The position numbers were made by a program, and so were the translations under genes. Below are positions 49,035 to 61,152 of a stretch of DNA of 64,000 nt, piece after piece. The notes below the pieces were generated by a model that saw only the letters and a program-made list of their open reading frames with translations, did no database searches and had not been told where the DNA came from. Origin of the DNA: Eutreptiella sp. 'Long Island Sound 2002' (Eukaryota > Euglenozoa > Euglenophyceae > Eutreptiales > Eutreptiaceae); the NCBI GenBank assembly GCA_964036045.1, contig OZ038386.1, positions 11,928,113 through 11,992,112 of the forward strand, in the 5' to 3' direction. How positions within the stretch are numbered: the first letter of the stretch is position 1; every line of letters begins with the position of its first letter.

Positions 49035-52000
49035 ATGGCGGGGCGCAACGAGGACATCCCTGCCGCCGTGTCCCAGCTCCGCCACTCCCACCTCGACGGC
49101 GTCCCCCATGTCCGGGGCCTGCACCTGGGCGCATACACTCCCAGCTCCCCCCCCAGAGAGTGGGGCCTGGTACCGGTACCGGCCTCGGGCACTGCCCAGT
49201 TCATCACGCCCCCCTATGCCCTCGAAATGTGCCTACACCTGCCGGTGGGTGTGCACTACTACCGGGCGTGCAGCGGGGCGGACCCCTGGCCCCGTAACGT
49301 TCTGTCGTTAGTGGGCGCCGTGCACTGTGTGCAGGTGACGGGCTCCCATCAGTTGCAGCTCTGCCGCAAGGGCCTGCCACCCACCTCCTTCATCTTGCCC
49401 GAGCATCACCACGTGGTCCTCCCACAATCCCTGCACAGCCGCGTCTCCATCACAGCCACAGGCCTCACCCGGGCCAGTGTCTTGGCGATGGCGGCCACGT
49501 ACCACCACCGGCACCTCCGCAAGTGGGTGCGAGGCCTACCTTGCGCCCTCCCCGCAGCCGTGGACCGCAAGCTAACCCGGCACTCCACCGCCGCCGGCTC
49601 CTGCCCTGGTCCCCCCCCCACCGGCCACGTGTCGCCCCGCCCAGACGTGATGACCCTCAACGTGCAGATGTCCCTGCGACCCAAGCTCCGCGCCCTGGAC
49701 GTCCTGGTGCGCGAGTGCCAGTACCCGCTGACCCTGCATGTTCAAGAAGCGGGGCCCCTGATCATCCAACGGGTGCACCCCCTGTACCACACCATCCAAG
49801 CACCTGCAAGAATAGCTGGGGGATGTGCCACCCTCCTCTACAGGACCCCGGACCTGGTCGTGACCGGCCACAGCGCCCACCCGTCGGGACGAGCCCTCGT
49901 CACGCACTTCACCATGGCTGGCGTGACCCACTGCCACGCCAACGTGTATTTCCCCGCCGACGGGAACCTCGACACCCTCCAAGAAATCCTGGATTGGGTG
50001 TACCCGTACCTCCTCCTCACCCCGGCTAGGGTGGTTGTCCTGACAGGGGACCTGAACGCCAACTGCCGCTGGGTCTCGCACCTCCCTGTCCCCCCTGCCT
50101 CCCTCTGTGACCTCGTCCTCCCACGCTCACGCGCCTTGGGATGCGCCGTCTACGCCCCCTTGCGGAGGCCCCCACGTGGGTGAGCCCGCAAGGTTTCGCC
50201 GGTGCCCTGGACCACATCTTCCTCCGCACCCCTTCGGAAGCAGCCCACACCACGGAGGTGCGCACCGACTCCAGTTTCCCATCTGACCACCTACCCGTGA
50301 CTGCCACCCTCCATGACCTCCCGCCAGCGCCCCAATTGGTATGCCCTTCGAAAAAGGGCCGCTTCCCCATCCCGCGGGAGCCCCTCGCCAGCCAGCTCCG
50401 CACCCTCAACGACACCTTTCGGGCCGAACTCGCTACGCCGCCCCCGGGCGCGCCCGAAGCGCAGCCACGCTATACCGAGGTGACCTCAGCGCTATACACC
50501 GCGGCTACGGCTGCCTACGGGCCCCCCGTCCCCAGCCAGCCGGTACCGTCGACGGTACGTGTCCACGTCACCAACCTTCAACGCTACACGCTCGCCTACC
50601 CGGATTGGGCGTCCCAATCGTCACACCTCGTGGAGGTCGCCCGCCTCAAAGAACGCATCCGAGCGGCCTGGGACGTTCTCCTTCTGGAGAAGGATGTAGG
50701 GCTGGCGCCCCTACCCGCTGCCCCTGGCCAACCCACCAAAGTGGACTACCGCCGCACGTTGGGGGCGCGCTACGTACCCCCAGCGGATCCGGTCTACGTG
50801 GTAGGCGTCCCAGTGCCTCTTCATCAACAAGCCGCCGTTGCGTTGGACCAGCTGCGCCAAAGGCACCTTGCCCCTCTTGAGGCGCTCTCACTCGCGCGCG
50901 TCCGGACCATCACGGGATGGGAGGAAAGGCCGCTCGGCCCACCACCCAACGCCGCCACTGCAAACCTGCGGGCCATCATCCGCCGGGCGGTGGCCACTGT
51001 GCCGTACCACGACTTACTGGAGTACCGGCTGTTCGGACAATTGGAGGATGCCCAGTTTGCGGCGATCGTGAACCTGATCAACAGTATTCTCCGTGGGCTG
51101 CCCGTGCCCCAGGCACACTCTGCAGACTTCATCAACCTTCCGAAAAAGACGCCGCACGGCCCCATTGCAAACGGCAGGCCGCTGACCAATCTGGCCACGA
51201 TATGGAAACTCACGGCTGCCCTCATCAAGGACCACTACCAGCCCCGCCTGGTTCAGAACGGCATCCTGCCGCCCTACCAGTTCGGGATGTCCCCGCACTG
51301 CTCCTCCGTGGAGCTACTCCGCGTCCTACACGATGTATGGTGGGACCGCTGGCGCAGACGCCTCGAAGCGTGGGTCCTGTCGGACGATGTCCGCCACGCG
51401 TATGGCTCCATCAACCACACCACCGAGTACGCCGTCCTCACCGCCGCAGGGATCTCCCCAGCCGACGCCGCGACCCTTCAGCACCATGACCGCGCCCTTG
51501 AGGTGCACATGGGGGGAGCTGACGGACGCTCTCCGTCCTCCACCCGGCTGGGGGCCGGCACGGGGCAAGGATGCCCCGTGTCCGGCATGAAGTACTGCAT
51601 ATATGGCGAAGTTCGGGGGCACGAAGCCTGCCGTTCCGTCCCCCCCACCGACACCCCCGCGGGCCCGCTGAACCGGGTTCTCCTGATGGATGACACCCAG
51701 TGGCTGCCCGGCGACCGTTGCCATTTGCCTGCCCTCGCCAGCGGCATTGAGAGAGCGGGCCGCCTCACCAACCTCCACTCAGACCCAACAAAAACGGTCT
51801 TGATCGGCACCGACATGCGCGATGGTCAGGTCTATTTCCTCAACGACACGGTATACCTCAATGGTCACCCCGTGCGATGTGCCACGAGCCAGGACTACGT
51901 CCACGTCCTTGGCCGCCATGCCCTTCCCCACCTCTTCCATCCCGTCGACTCCCGGCGCCTGTTCTCGGGCGCCCGCGCTGCGTGCCGGGCGCTCCGCGCC

Positions 52001-54328
52001 CCACGACTCCCCGCCCACTACCCCCTCGCCATGTATACTGCCAAGTGTCATGGGACGGTCAACTGGTTTACCAGTGTCCGCCCCCCCTCCTACGGGGCCC
52101 TGCGCGTGCTGGACGCCATGACCGCCTCGGCCATGCGCGCCACCGCTGGGTGGACCCTCTCCGCCTCTGCTCACTTCCTCCGTGAGGTCCCCGAAGGGGG
52201 AGTCGGTATACCCCCGGCACCGGTCGTTGGGTTTACTAACTTCTTCGGCGTCTACATCCGACACCTGAACCACCCCAACTCCCTGGTCTGCCGGTCCACG
52301 CGCCACGGGCTCCTCACTGCCCTCTGGCGGTTCCATCCTTCCCAGCCCTGCCTCACCCCGGAGCTCGGACTCCGGTGCACCGCACACCCCACGGACCACG
52401 ATCTATTTGTTGCCCTGTGCCACCGGTGCGACATCGCCATCCACTTACCCCCTGACAGCCATCTGCCACACCACACCCCCCATGTGCTGGCCCTGTCGTC
52501 ACCCGGACTCGAGGTCCAGGACACCCACGCGTGGATGCTTGCGGGCCATCGCAGTACAGAGGACGCGCGACGCAAGGGGTGGCCCCGGGCCTCGCCCCGC
52601 CCCACTCCGCCGGTCGGCACCGTCCCCCCGGTTAGACGCTGCCAGGCGGTGACTGCGACCGTCCCCACGTTCTCCTGGCTCCCTGAGAACTATGGGATCC
52701 TCCACGACGCGTCGTGGTGCCCGAAGACCCGGCGCTGCGGCGGGGCAGTGGCGGTGTTCTGCCCCGTCACCCTCCGGTACCAGGTGTACCCCGTCCCCAT
52801 CCCCTTGAGGCTGGACAACGCCTACACGGCGGAGCTGTACACGGCATGGGTGGCCCTCACCGCCAAGGGGCCCTCAGCCGACCCTGCCATCGGCTTCCGA
52901 TCCGGTGCGTGGCACTTCGCGGACTGCAAAGGGTACATCACGGCGCAGGAAGGGCGCCGCGAGCCGGAAGACTCGCTGCAGGGAGATCTCATAAGATCGT
53001 GTCGCGACATGGCCCACGGTCATGCCCCTCCCCATCACCTCTATTCCCATATCGCCGGCACCTGGCTCGATACCCTGCTGGACCGGGTGGACGAAGCGGC
53101 AGGGCAAGCTGCGGACAATTGCCCGGACGCCGTGGGATGGCTCGGCCCCCTACAGAAACCCCGCGTCTGCTTCTCCCACGCGGGCCTCCAGGTACACGAC
53201 GCCGTGCCCCACGCGCGCCGCGCCTTGCTCGCCTCCCACCACGCCTTCTCTGCGTCCCCCCCGCCACAACGCCTCCCCGACCTCAACGAGTACGCCAACA
53301 TCGTCAGTCACGGTCTCGTCACATGGGGGGACCACCTCACGGTCACCGGCATCCGCCTCTCCCTGTTCCCCCCAAGAGATACGTCCTGCCCCCTCTGCAC
53401 CATGCCCGCCTCCGGGGACCATATCCTCTCGTGCCCGCTAGACCCGCTCATCCGCGCCCACTACCATCGGTGGCTTGCGGCCCGACTCTCTCAGAGGTGC
53501 CATGCCTGGCGCCACTGTACGCCCACTGCTTGGGGCACCCTCGTCCTTTGGGGGGACGAGCCGTTCATACTGGCTGTGGATGGCTCCCCGGCCCACCACA
53601 CCATCGCAACCTACACTGTTGGTCGTCTCGGAGCCATCTCCACGCCACACAGGGATGCCCTGCTGCACAGAGGTCTGCGTCCTGCGCGTCTCCGTCGCCT
53701 ACTCTGCGATGTCGTTCTTACTACCGTTCTCCTACATAAGCGGCACGCGGTACCCGTTCTACCTCTTGCCGACCACCTCTCTCCCCTACCGCGGGCCCCC
53801 GTTAACCATTCCCTCGCCAACGACCCACCGCCAGAGTGGTATCACGTAGCCAACTGGGCCCCAACGCCCGGCTCGGGCAGGTGGCCGGCCTGGGACGTCC
53901 TCCTAGGACTCTGGCTATCAGGGGACCTCCTCCTGGCCCCTAAGGTGAAGTCCGTCATCTCCACCCGGGGCAAGCACAGTCCGTACCGCGTCCTGTATGT
54001 GTACAACGGGTCGAACCAGATTCCGCCGACCATGTGGCAGGAGATTGAGCAGAATCCCCATGACGTGATCATCTTGGACAGTCTCGGACGGCACGGGCTT
54101 GCCCCTCATCTCCCAGGTCGACGCCGCCTCTGGGCCATCCATTACGGTGGCAATGGACGGAGCCTGGAAGCCGGCCTCTGTGGAGATGTGATCCCCTCGT
54201 GGTGTGCCGCACTACATTCTGCGTTCTCGGCCATCCTCACTGCGGCTTCCCAAGGACCCCGCACGGTCTTTAAGGACATGCAGGTGGCCATGGGTCGGCC
54301 CGCCCCGTGGCCCTGTCCCCGCCCGTGA
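49035..54328 (+). pseudogene. LINE A3 ORF2: APE / RT / RNase H polyprotein with one-base deletion
   Basis: It starts as in A2 and reads through the N-terminal region and most of the endonuclease. One C is then missing in a run (CCC at 50120-50122; A2 has CCCC), so the first frame ends at 50183 and the remainder continues in another frame from about 50124 to TGA 54326-54328. The break falls between GDLNAN and the LDHIF/SDH motifs, so the endonuclease is split while RT, RNase H and the C-x2-C-x7-H-x3-C knuckle stay intact in the second frame. A homopolymer sequencing error is a fair alternative explanation. Differences from A2 are otherwise few and mostly silent or conservative. Confidence 0.9.
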
Positions 54329-54741
54329 CCCGTCCTCGACCTCACGCGCCCGGACCGCTCCGGTGCTGCGCGCAGTCGTGCCGGACCGCGCTCCTTGTCT
54401 GGCGGCGTTCTAAGTCGGAGGTGATGCCCCGGGAGACCCACATCTTCCGTGCACGTTGATCTTGGAACGCTTACTCGGGTGGATCCAGGACAGTTCGGAG
54501 CGGTTGGTGGCCGGGACCGGAGAGCAGATCGAGCCGTAGCGTTGTCGTACACTGACGTTGTGACCCAGACGGCCTGCTGGGAGGAGCGTTCTCAGGTGTG
54601 CGACGAGATTCGTCTTGCTCTAGCGGAGGTAAGACGGAGGACTCCCTCGGCAGAGCCTGCGTTTGGCCCCCGAGGGACGACGCCAAGGCTCACCGTACGT
54701 GGCACCGCGGCAGGCGCTCCTCCTCCTCCTCCTCCTCCTCC
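54329..54741 (+). other. LINE A3 3' UTR and (CTC)n tail
   Basis: Near-identical to 42646-43055. The tail has more CTC units than A2, and the following satellite begins CACTCACCC without transition. Length variation of the tail between copies is usual for LINE tails made by slippage. Confidence 0.75.
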
Positions 54742-57007
54742 TCCACTCACCCACTCACCCACTCACCCACTCACCCACTCACCCACTCACCCACTCACCC
54801 ACTCACCCACTCACCCACTCACCCACTCACCCACTCACACACTCACCCACTCACCCACTCACCCACTCACCCACTCACCCACTCACCCACTCACCCACTC
54901 ACCCACTCGCCCCCTCACACAATCACCCACTCACCCACTCACCCACTCACCCACTCACCCACTCACCCGCTCACCCACTCACCCACTCACCCTCTCAACC
55001 ACTCACCCACTCACCCACTCACCCACTCACCCACTCACCCACTCACCCACTCACCCACTCACCCACTCACCCACTCACCCACTCACCCACTCACCCACTC
55101 ACCCACTCACCCACTCACCCACTCACCCACTCACCCACTCACCCACTCACCCACTCACCCGGTCATCCACTCACCCACTCACCCACTCACCCACTCATCC
55201 ACTCACCCACTCACCCACTCACCCACTCACCCACTCACCCACTCACCCACTCACCCACTCACCCACTCACCCACTCACCCACTCACCCCCTCGCCCACTC
55301 ACCCACTCACCCACGCACCCACTCACCCGCTCACCCACTCACCCACTCACCCACTCACCCACTCACGCACTCACCCACTCACCCTCTCAACCACTCACCC
55401 ACTCACCCACTCACCCACTCACCCACTCACCCACTCACCCACTCACCCACTCACCCACTCACCCACTCACCCACTCACCCACTCACCCACTCACCCACTC
55501 ACCCACTCACCCACTCACCCACTCACCCACTCACCCACTCACCCACTCACCCACTCACCCACTCACCCACTCACCCACTCACCCACTCACCCACTCACCC
55601 ACTCACCCACTCACCCACTCACCCACTCACCCACTCACCAACTCACCCACTCATCCACTCACCCACTCACCCACTCACCCACTCACCCACTCACCCACTC
55701 ACACACTCACCCACTCACCCACTCACCCACTCACCCACTCACCCACTCACCCACTCACCCACTCACCCACTCGCCCACTCAACGGCTCACGCACTCACCG
55801 ACTCACGCACTCACCCACTCACCCACTCACCCACTCACCCACTCACCCACTCACCCACTCACCCACTCACCCACTCACCCACTCACCCACTCACCCACTC
55901 ACCCACTCACCCACTCACCCACCCACCCACTCACCCACTCACGCACTCACCCACTCCCCCACTCACCCACTTACCCACTCACCCACTCACCCACTCACCC
56001 ACTCACCCACTCACCCACTCACCCACTCACCCACTCACCCACTCACCCACTCACCCACCCACCCACTCACCCACTCACGCACTCACCCACTCCCCCACTC
56101 ACCCACTTACCCACTCACCCACTCACCCACTCACCCACTCACCCACTCACCCACTCCACCACTCCACCACTCCACCACTCCACCACTCCACCACTCCACC
56201 CACTCACCCACTCACCCACTCACCCACTCACCCACTCACCCACTCGCCCACTCACCCACTCACCCACTCACCCACTCACCCACTCAGCCACTCACCCACT
56301 CAGCAACTCACCCACACACCCACTCACCCACTCACCCACTCACCCACTCACCCACTCACCCACTCACCCACTCGCCCACTCAACGGCTCACGCACTCACC
56401 CACTCACGCACTCACCCACTCACCCACTCACCCACTCACCCACGCACCCACTCACCCACTCACCCACTCACCCACTCACCCACTCACCCACTCACCCACT
56501 CACCCACTCACCCACTCACCCACCCACCCACTCACCCACTCACGCACTCACCCACTCCCCCACTCACCCACTTACCCACTCACCCACTCACCCACTCACC
56601 CACTCACCCACTCACCCACTCCACCACTCCACCACTCCACCACTCCACCACTCCACCACTCCACCCACTCACCCACTCACCCACTCACCCACCCACCCAC
56701 TCACCCACTCGCCCACTCACCCACTCACCCACTCACCCACTCACCCACTCAGCCACTCACCCACTCAGCAACTCACCCACTCACCCACTCACCCACTCAC
56801 CCACTCGCCCACACACCCACTCACCAACTCACCCACTCACCCACTCACCCACTCACCCACTCACCCACTCACCCACTCACCCACTCACCCACTCACCCAC
56901 TCACCCACTCACCCACTCGCCCACTCACCCACTCACCCACTCACCCACTCACCCACTCGCACCACTCCACCACTCCACCACTCCACCACTCCACCACTCC
57001 ACCACTC
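54742..57007 (+). repeat. 8-bp satellite array S7 with embedded 9-bp blocks
   Basis: 2.27 kb of CACTCACC with GCACTCAC and CTCCCCCAC variants. It contains three short blocks of the 9-bp unit CACTCCACC at about 56152-56200, 56618-56664 and 56962-57006. A marker (CAACGGCTCACGCAC) recurs at 55780 and 56381, 601 bp apart. Confidence 0.96.
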
Positions 57008-59048
57008 CTCGTCAGGCCGGGCCCACCCCGCCCGCCACCCGTCCAGGACTCCTCCCTGGGCCAGAGGTGCAGCCTGTGAGGGGCAGATGCACCACTGCCA
57101 GACACAGTGCACCTGCTCGATATCTGGTGGCCTGGCACCAGGATAAAAACCCCCAGGATGGTAGCTGTGGGACGGATTGCCCACAAGCACAGCCAGGCAA
57201 CGGCCACGTGTTTACTCACTCACTCACTCACTCACTCACTCACTCACTCACTCACTCACTCGCTCACTCACCCGCGTCAGCCCAGGGCCCACCCCTGCCA
57301 CCCTCCGAGGGCCCCCCAGCCGCCCAGGCTCACCCACGCTCCCCCCTCACGCGCCGGCTCCCTGGCAGGGTACCACCGTGGTGCCGTCGTCGAACGCGTG
57401 CGCCGCCGTGACACGATCTTCGGGGCAGAGCGCCATCTAGCACTGCCCAGCCGTGACGCCAGTCCAGTGGCGAAGCGCCATCGTGGTGCCGCCAGCGTGC
57501 ACGTGCGCCATCGTGGCGCGGCTGACGCACAGGTATGCCATTGCTGTGCCTCCTCTAGGGCCATGCGACACCAGCACAGTCGCAGGGCACCAGCGTGGTG
57601 CCGCCAACGCCCGGGTACGCCGTAGCGGCGCGACCTCTGGGGCAGAGCGCCGTCGCGGCGCCGACTGAACGCCCGTGCGTTGTCGTGGCGCCGGCTCAGT
57701 GACAGAGCACAATCGTTGTGCCGCCAACACGCACGTGCGCCGTCGTGGCGCGGTTTCCGGTGCAGAGCGCCACCGTGGCGCCGCCCAGACCCGTGGAGTT
57801 CAGTGGCAGAGCGCCATCGTGGTGCCGTCAACGTACACGTGCGCCACCGTGACGCAATCCTTAGGGCAGATCGCCACCGCGGCGCTGCCCAGACAGCCCT
57901 ACGCCGACATGGCGCCAGGTCAGTGACGTGGCACCACCGTGGTGCAATCAACGTACACGTGCGTCGTCGTGGCGCAACCTTCAGGGCAGAGCGCCACCGT
58001 GGCGCTGCCCGGACAGCCAGTTCAGTGGCCGAGCGCCATCGTGGTGCCGCCAACGTACACGTGCGCCACCGTGACGCAGTCCTCAGGGCAGATCGCCACC
58101 GCGGCGCTGCCCAGACAGCCCTACGCCGACGTGGCGCCAGTTCAGTGACGTGGCACCACCGTGGTGCAATCAACGTACACGCGCGCCGTCGTGGCGCAAC
58201 CTTCAGGGCAGAGCGCCACCGTGGCGCTGCCCAAGCGGTCTTCGTGCGCCAGCCTAGCCATGGTGTGTCCTCCAGGCCAATGGTCGAGGCACCATGGCGG
58301 GGTCTGCACCTGGCGCTCCGCCACCCTCCGTGACACCCCGTGCAGAGGTGACGAGTCATCGGCGGTACTCACCGCCTCACCTGCCATCGGCGAACGTCGC
58401 CGTCTCGCTTGGGCACCATCGCGGTGCCACTTTCTCCATCACGTGCCGTCTCGGTGCACGTATCGTAGAGCTCGTCGTTAGGGCTCGGCCGTTGCGGCCG
58501 GGCGTCGTCGGTGACCTCCACAGCGGTGCACCACCGTGGTGCTGTGGCCGTGACGCACGTCCCGCCCTCACAGAACCCGGGGGTACCCAGGCCACCGGCG
58601 GTGCGCGTGATCGTGTGGCGTGACCGTACTCGCGACGCCGGCGGTACTCAGCCCGCCGGCAGTGCGCATAGTCGTGCTGGGCCGCGTTCTATTTAGCCCG
58701 GCGACGTTTTCAAGTCGGGGGTGATGCCCCGGGAGACCCACACCTTCCGTGCCCGTTGATCTTGGAACGCTGACGCGGGTGGATCCAGGACAGGTCGGAG
58801 CGGTTGGTGGCCGGGACCGGAGAGCGGATCGGACCGTAGCGTTGTCATACACCGGCATTGTGACCCAGACGGCCTGCTGGGAGGAGCGCTCTCAAGTGTG
58901 CGACGAGATTCGTCTTGCTCTAGCGGAGGTAAGACGGAGGACTCCCTCGGCAGAGCCTGCGTGGGGCCCCCGGGGGACGACGCCAAGGCTCATGGTACGT
59001 GGGACCGCGGCAGGCGCTCCTCCTCCTCCTCCTCCTCCTCCTGCTCCT
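57008..59048 (+). mobile_element. Family B element, copy B3
   Basis: 2.04 kb. It has the same start as B2 (GTCAGGCCGGGCCC), then the A-like head (about 57124), a longer (CTCA)n tract (57215-57270), the inverted-repeat core, and the A-derived 3' end. It is longer than B1 and B2 because of extra tandem copies in the core. Its 3' end is closer to A (TGATCTTGGAACGC) than those of B1 and B2 are. It is the only element followed by the 9-bp array instead of the 8-bp satellite. Confidence 0.83.
57798..58240 (+). repeat. 222-bp tandem duplication in B3 core
   Basis: GTTCAGTGGC starts a copy at 57798 and another at 58020, and the two copies match over nearly the whole unit. Each contains hairpin arms such as GCACCAC-C-GTGGTGC and GCGCCAC-C-GTGGCGC. 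B1 and B2 lack this duplication. Confidence 0.82.
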
Positions 59049-59451
59049 CCACCACTTCACCACTCCACCACTCCACCACTCCACCACTCCACCACTCCAC
59101 CACTCCACCACTCCACCAGTCCACCACACCACCACTCCACCACTCCACCACTCCACCACTCCACCACTCCACCACTCCACCACACCACCACTCCACCACT
59201 CCACCACTCCACCACTCCACCACACCACCACTCCACCACTCCACCACCCCACCACCCCACCACCCCACCACTTCACCACTCCACTGCTCCACCACTCCAC
59301 CACTCCACCACTCCACCGCTCCACCGCTCCACCACTCCACCACTCCACCACACCACCACTCCACCACTCCACCACTCCAGCTCTCAAGCACTCCACCACT
59401 CCACCACTCCACCACTCCACAACTGCACCACTCCACCACTCCACCACTTTG
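59049..59451 (+). repeat. 9-bp satellite array S8, (CACTCCACC)n
   Basis: About 45 units of a 9-bp relative of the main satellite, one C longer, with variants CACCACACC, CACCACCCC and CACTTCACC. It is the last satellite before non-satellite DNA on the right. Frames in both directions are open because the unit has no stop; they are not genes. Confidence 0.96.
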
Positions 59452-59609
59452 GAGGGGCCGAAAGAGCGGACTAACACGGAAGGAGACTCGAATGCAAACG
59501 CCAGGGGCGCCACGAGGACGAAAAGGCGGCAGCAGGAAAAAGCGGAAGGGCAGACACGGAGAGCATGCACTAGTACAAGCGAGCATGAGGGAGGGGGATG
59601 GGAAGCATG
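59452..59609. other. Unique-looking sequence, no gene recognised
   Basis: A short purine-rich transition between the 9-bp array and the 65-bp repeats. I see no motif or coding signal. Confidence 0.5.
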
Positions 59610-60070
59610 CGAGGAGCACACAGCGAGCACGCGCAGCGGTGAACAGGAGCCAGGAGGCCCAGGACGCCGCACATACAACACCGCACACAAAGCGTGCACA
59701 CCGGTGAACAGGAGCCAAGGGGCCCAGGACACCGTACACACGACACAACGCACCGAGGCAGGCACACCGGTGAACAGGAGCCAAGCGGCCCAGGACACCG
59801 CGCACGCAACAACACACAGCGAGCGTGCACACCAGAGAACAGGGACCAAGCAGCCCAGGACACAGCACCCGCAACACCACACACAGAGCGTGCACGCCGG
59901 TGAGCAGGAGCCAGGAGGCCCAGGAAACTGAGCACGCAACACCGCACACAAGGCGTGCACAGCGGTGAACAGGAGCCAAGAGGCCCAGGACGCCGAACAC
60001 GCGACACCACACACGGAGCGAGCACACCGGAGAAGGGGGGCCAGGGGGCCCAGGACACCGAACACGCAAG
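59610..60070 (+). repeat. 65-bp tandem repeat, about seven units
   Basis: GTGAACAGGAGCCA or a variant begins units at 59639, 59704, 59770, 59835, 59900, 59965 and 60030, that is every 65 or 66 bp. Each unit also contains GGCCCAGGA and a CACACA-rich part. Units are diverged by roughly a tenth or more by eye. Cys/Trp-rich open frames on the - strand reflect the repeat. Confidence 0.88.
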
Positions 60071-60101
60071 AGGCCGGGGCCGCGGCACTGGGGAAGGGGG
60101 C

Positions 60102-60405
60102 GGGAAGGGAGCGACCCGCGCTAGGCGCAGGAAACGGTCCCCGGATGGATGAGGATCCAGAGGGCCCGCGCCACAGGGTTGCTGGCGGCCCGGTGGAGTA
60201 TAAACACGGGATGAGGGATGGGACGGGGCCGCAAGACAGCCCAGGGGATTAGGCCGGGAAGGGAGCGACCCGTGCTAAACGCACGAAGCGGTCCCCGGAA
60301 GGAAGAGGCCCCAAAGGGCCAGCGCCACAGGGTAGCAGGGAACCCGGTGGGGTATAAACACGGGATGAAGGGACAAGGGGACGGGGCGGGGAAGGGTTTG
60401 TGGCT
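60102..60405 (+). repeat. 154-bp direct duplication
   Basis: GGGAAGGGAGCGACCCG occurs at 60102 and 60256, and both copies continue through GCGCCACAGGGT to GGTATAAACACGGGATGA / GAGTATAAACACGGGATGA. The TATAAACA element is TATA-like, but no gene follows. Confidence 0.82.
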
Positions 60406-61152
60406 AGGGCCGCACAACAGACCGACGGGGTAGAGAGTCCATGGGACGCAGGGAACGGGCCAGTGCCGGGATGAGGCAAAGGGGAATGGGACATGGGAAG
60501 GGCGGGGAGGCCGAAAGCGCCAAGCAACAGCCCCATGGGATTGGGAAACCGGTCGCCATGGAGTGGTGAAACATGGGCCAACCATGGGGAGCCTGGCCAC
60601 GGGAAGTCGGGAAAATGCCCTGAACTCCGGGACGGCCGTGAGGTGTCCGCAGGGGTGAGGGTTGACCTGGAGATCCCCGGGTCAATGGCCTGAGTACACG
60701 TAGGTTCACGCGTGAGCGGGACCTTAGGGAATGTGGAAAGGGTCGCCCCCTGATCTCCAGCCGTGGATGGACGACAACCAAGTGCATCCGGGAGCCGAGT
60801 GGGTACCCGAGCCCGTGAGGGATGGGGAGTGGTCGAATGTGGTTGACAGAGAGAAATGCTCCGCTGTTGGCGAGGGCTTTCCACAGGAAACCCGCCTGCA
60901 GGCGCTCAATAGGCTGTGCTAGGGGGGGAAGGCCGGGGGATCCTTCGAAGGGTGACCGGGGGGAGCTGAAACCGAGAGGGCAGCGACTGAAGGGAGCCTA
61001 CCACCGGTCATGCCCCAAGGGAACCTGGTTGAAGTTCTCGGCCGCCAGGGGAACTGATGGTGGAGAGCACTCCTTCCCGCCAGAGGCGGCCACCATGTAA
61101 AACAAACAAGGAGATGTCAGATGAGGCTGCGGACGCGGCCGCCCTTACTTAC
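60406..61152. other. No gene or repeat family recognised
   Basis: G-rich on the + strand with only short open frames and no motif that I can assign. At 61144-61161 there is a short (TTAC)n tract which abuts the integrase fragment and supplies its last stop. Confidence 0.5.

Larger units (their letters stand above)
45265..54741 (+). mobile_element. LINE family A, copy A3 (full length)
   Basis: 9.48 kb with the same organisation as A2: leader 45265-45343, 5' UTR to 46032, ORF1 46033-49026, ORF2 49035-54328, 3' UTR, and a longer (CTC)n tail at about 54717-54741. ORF1 keeps its frame apart from one TAA and keeps its stop. ORF2 has a single-base deletion. The defects complement those of A2, so an intact master copy probably exists elsewhere. 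Confidence 0.95.

Noticed and set aside
58920-60088. Cys/Val/Trp-rich frames on the - strand at 58920-60088
   Set aside because: They run across the 9-bp and 65-bp tandem repeats and change character exactly at the repeat borders.
60102-61152. Host gene in the right-hand region
   Set aside because: Only short frames in every phase, no homology that I recognise, and part of the region is a direct duplication.
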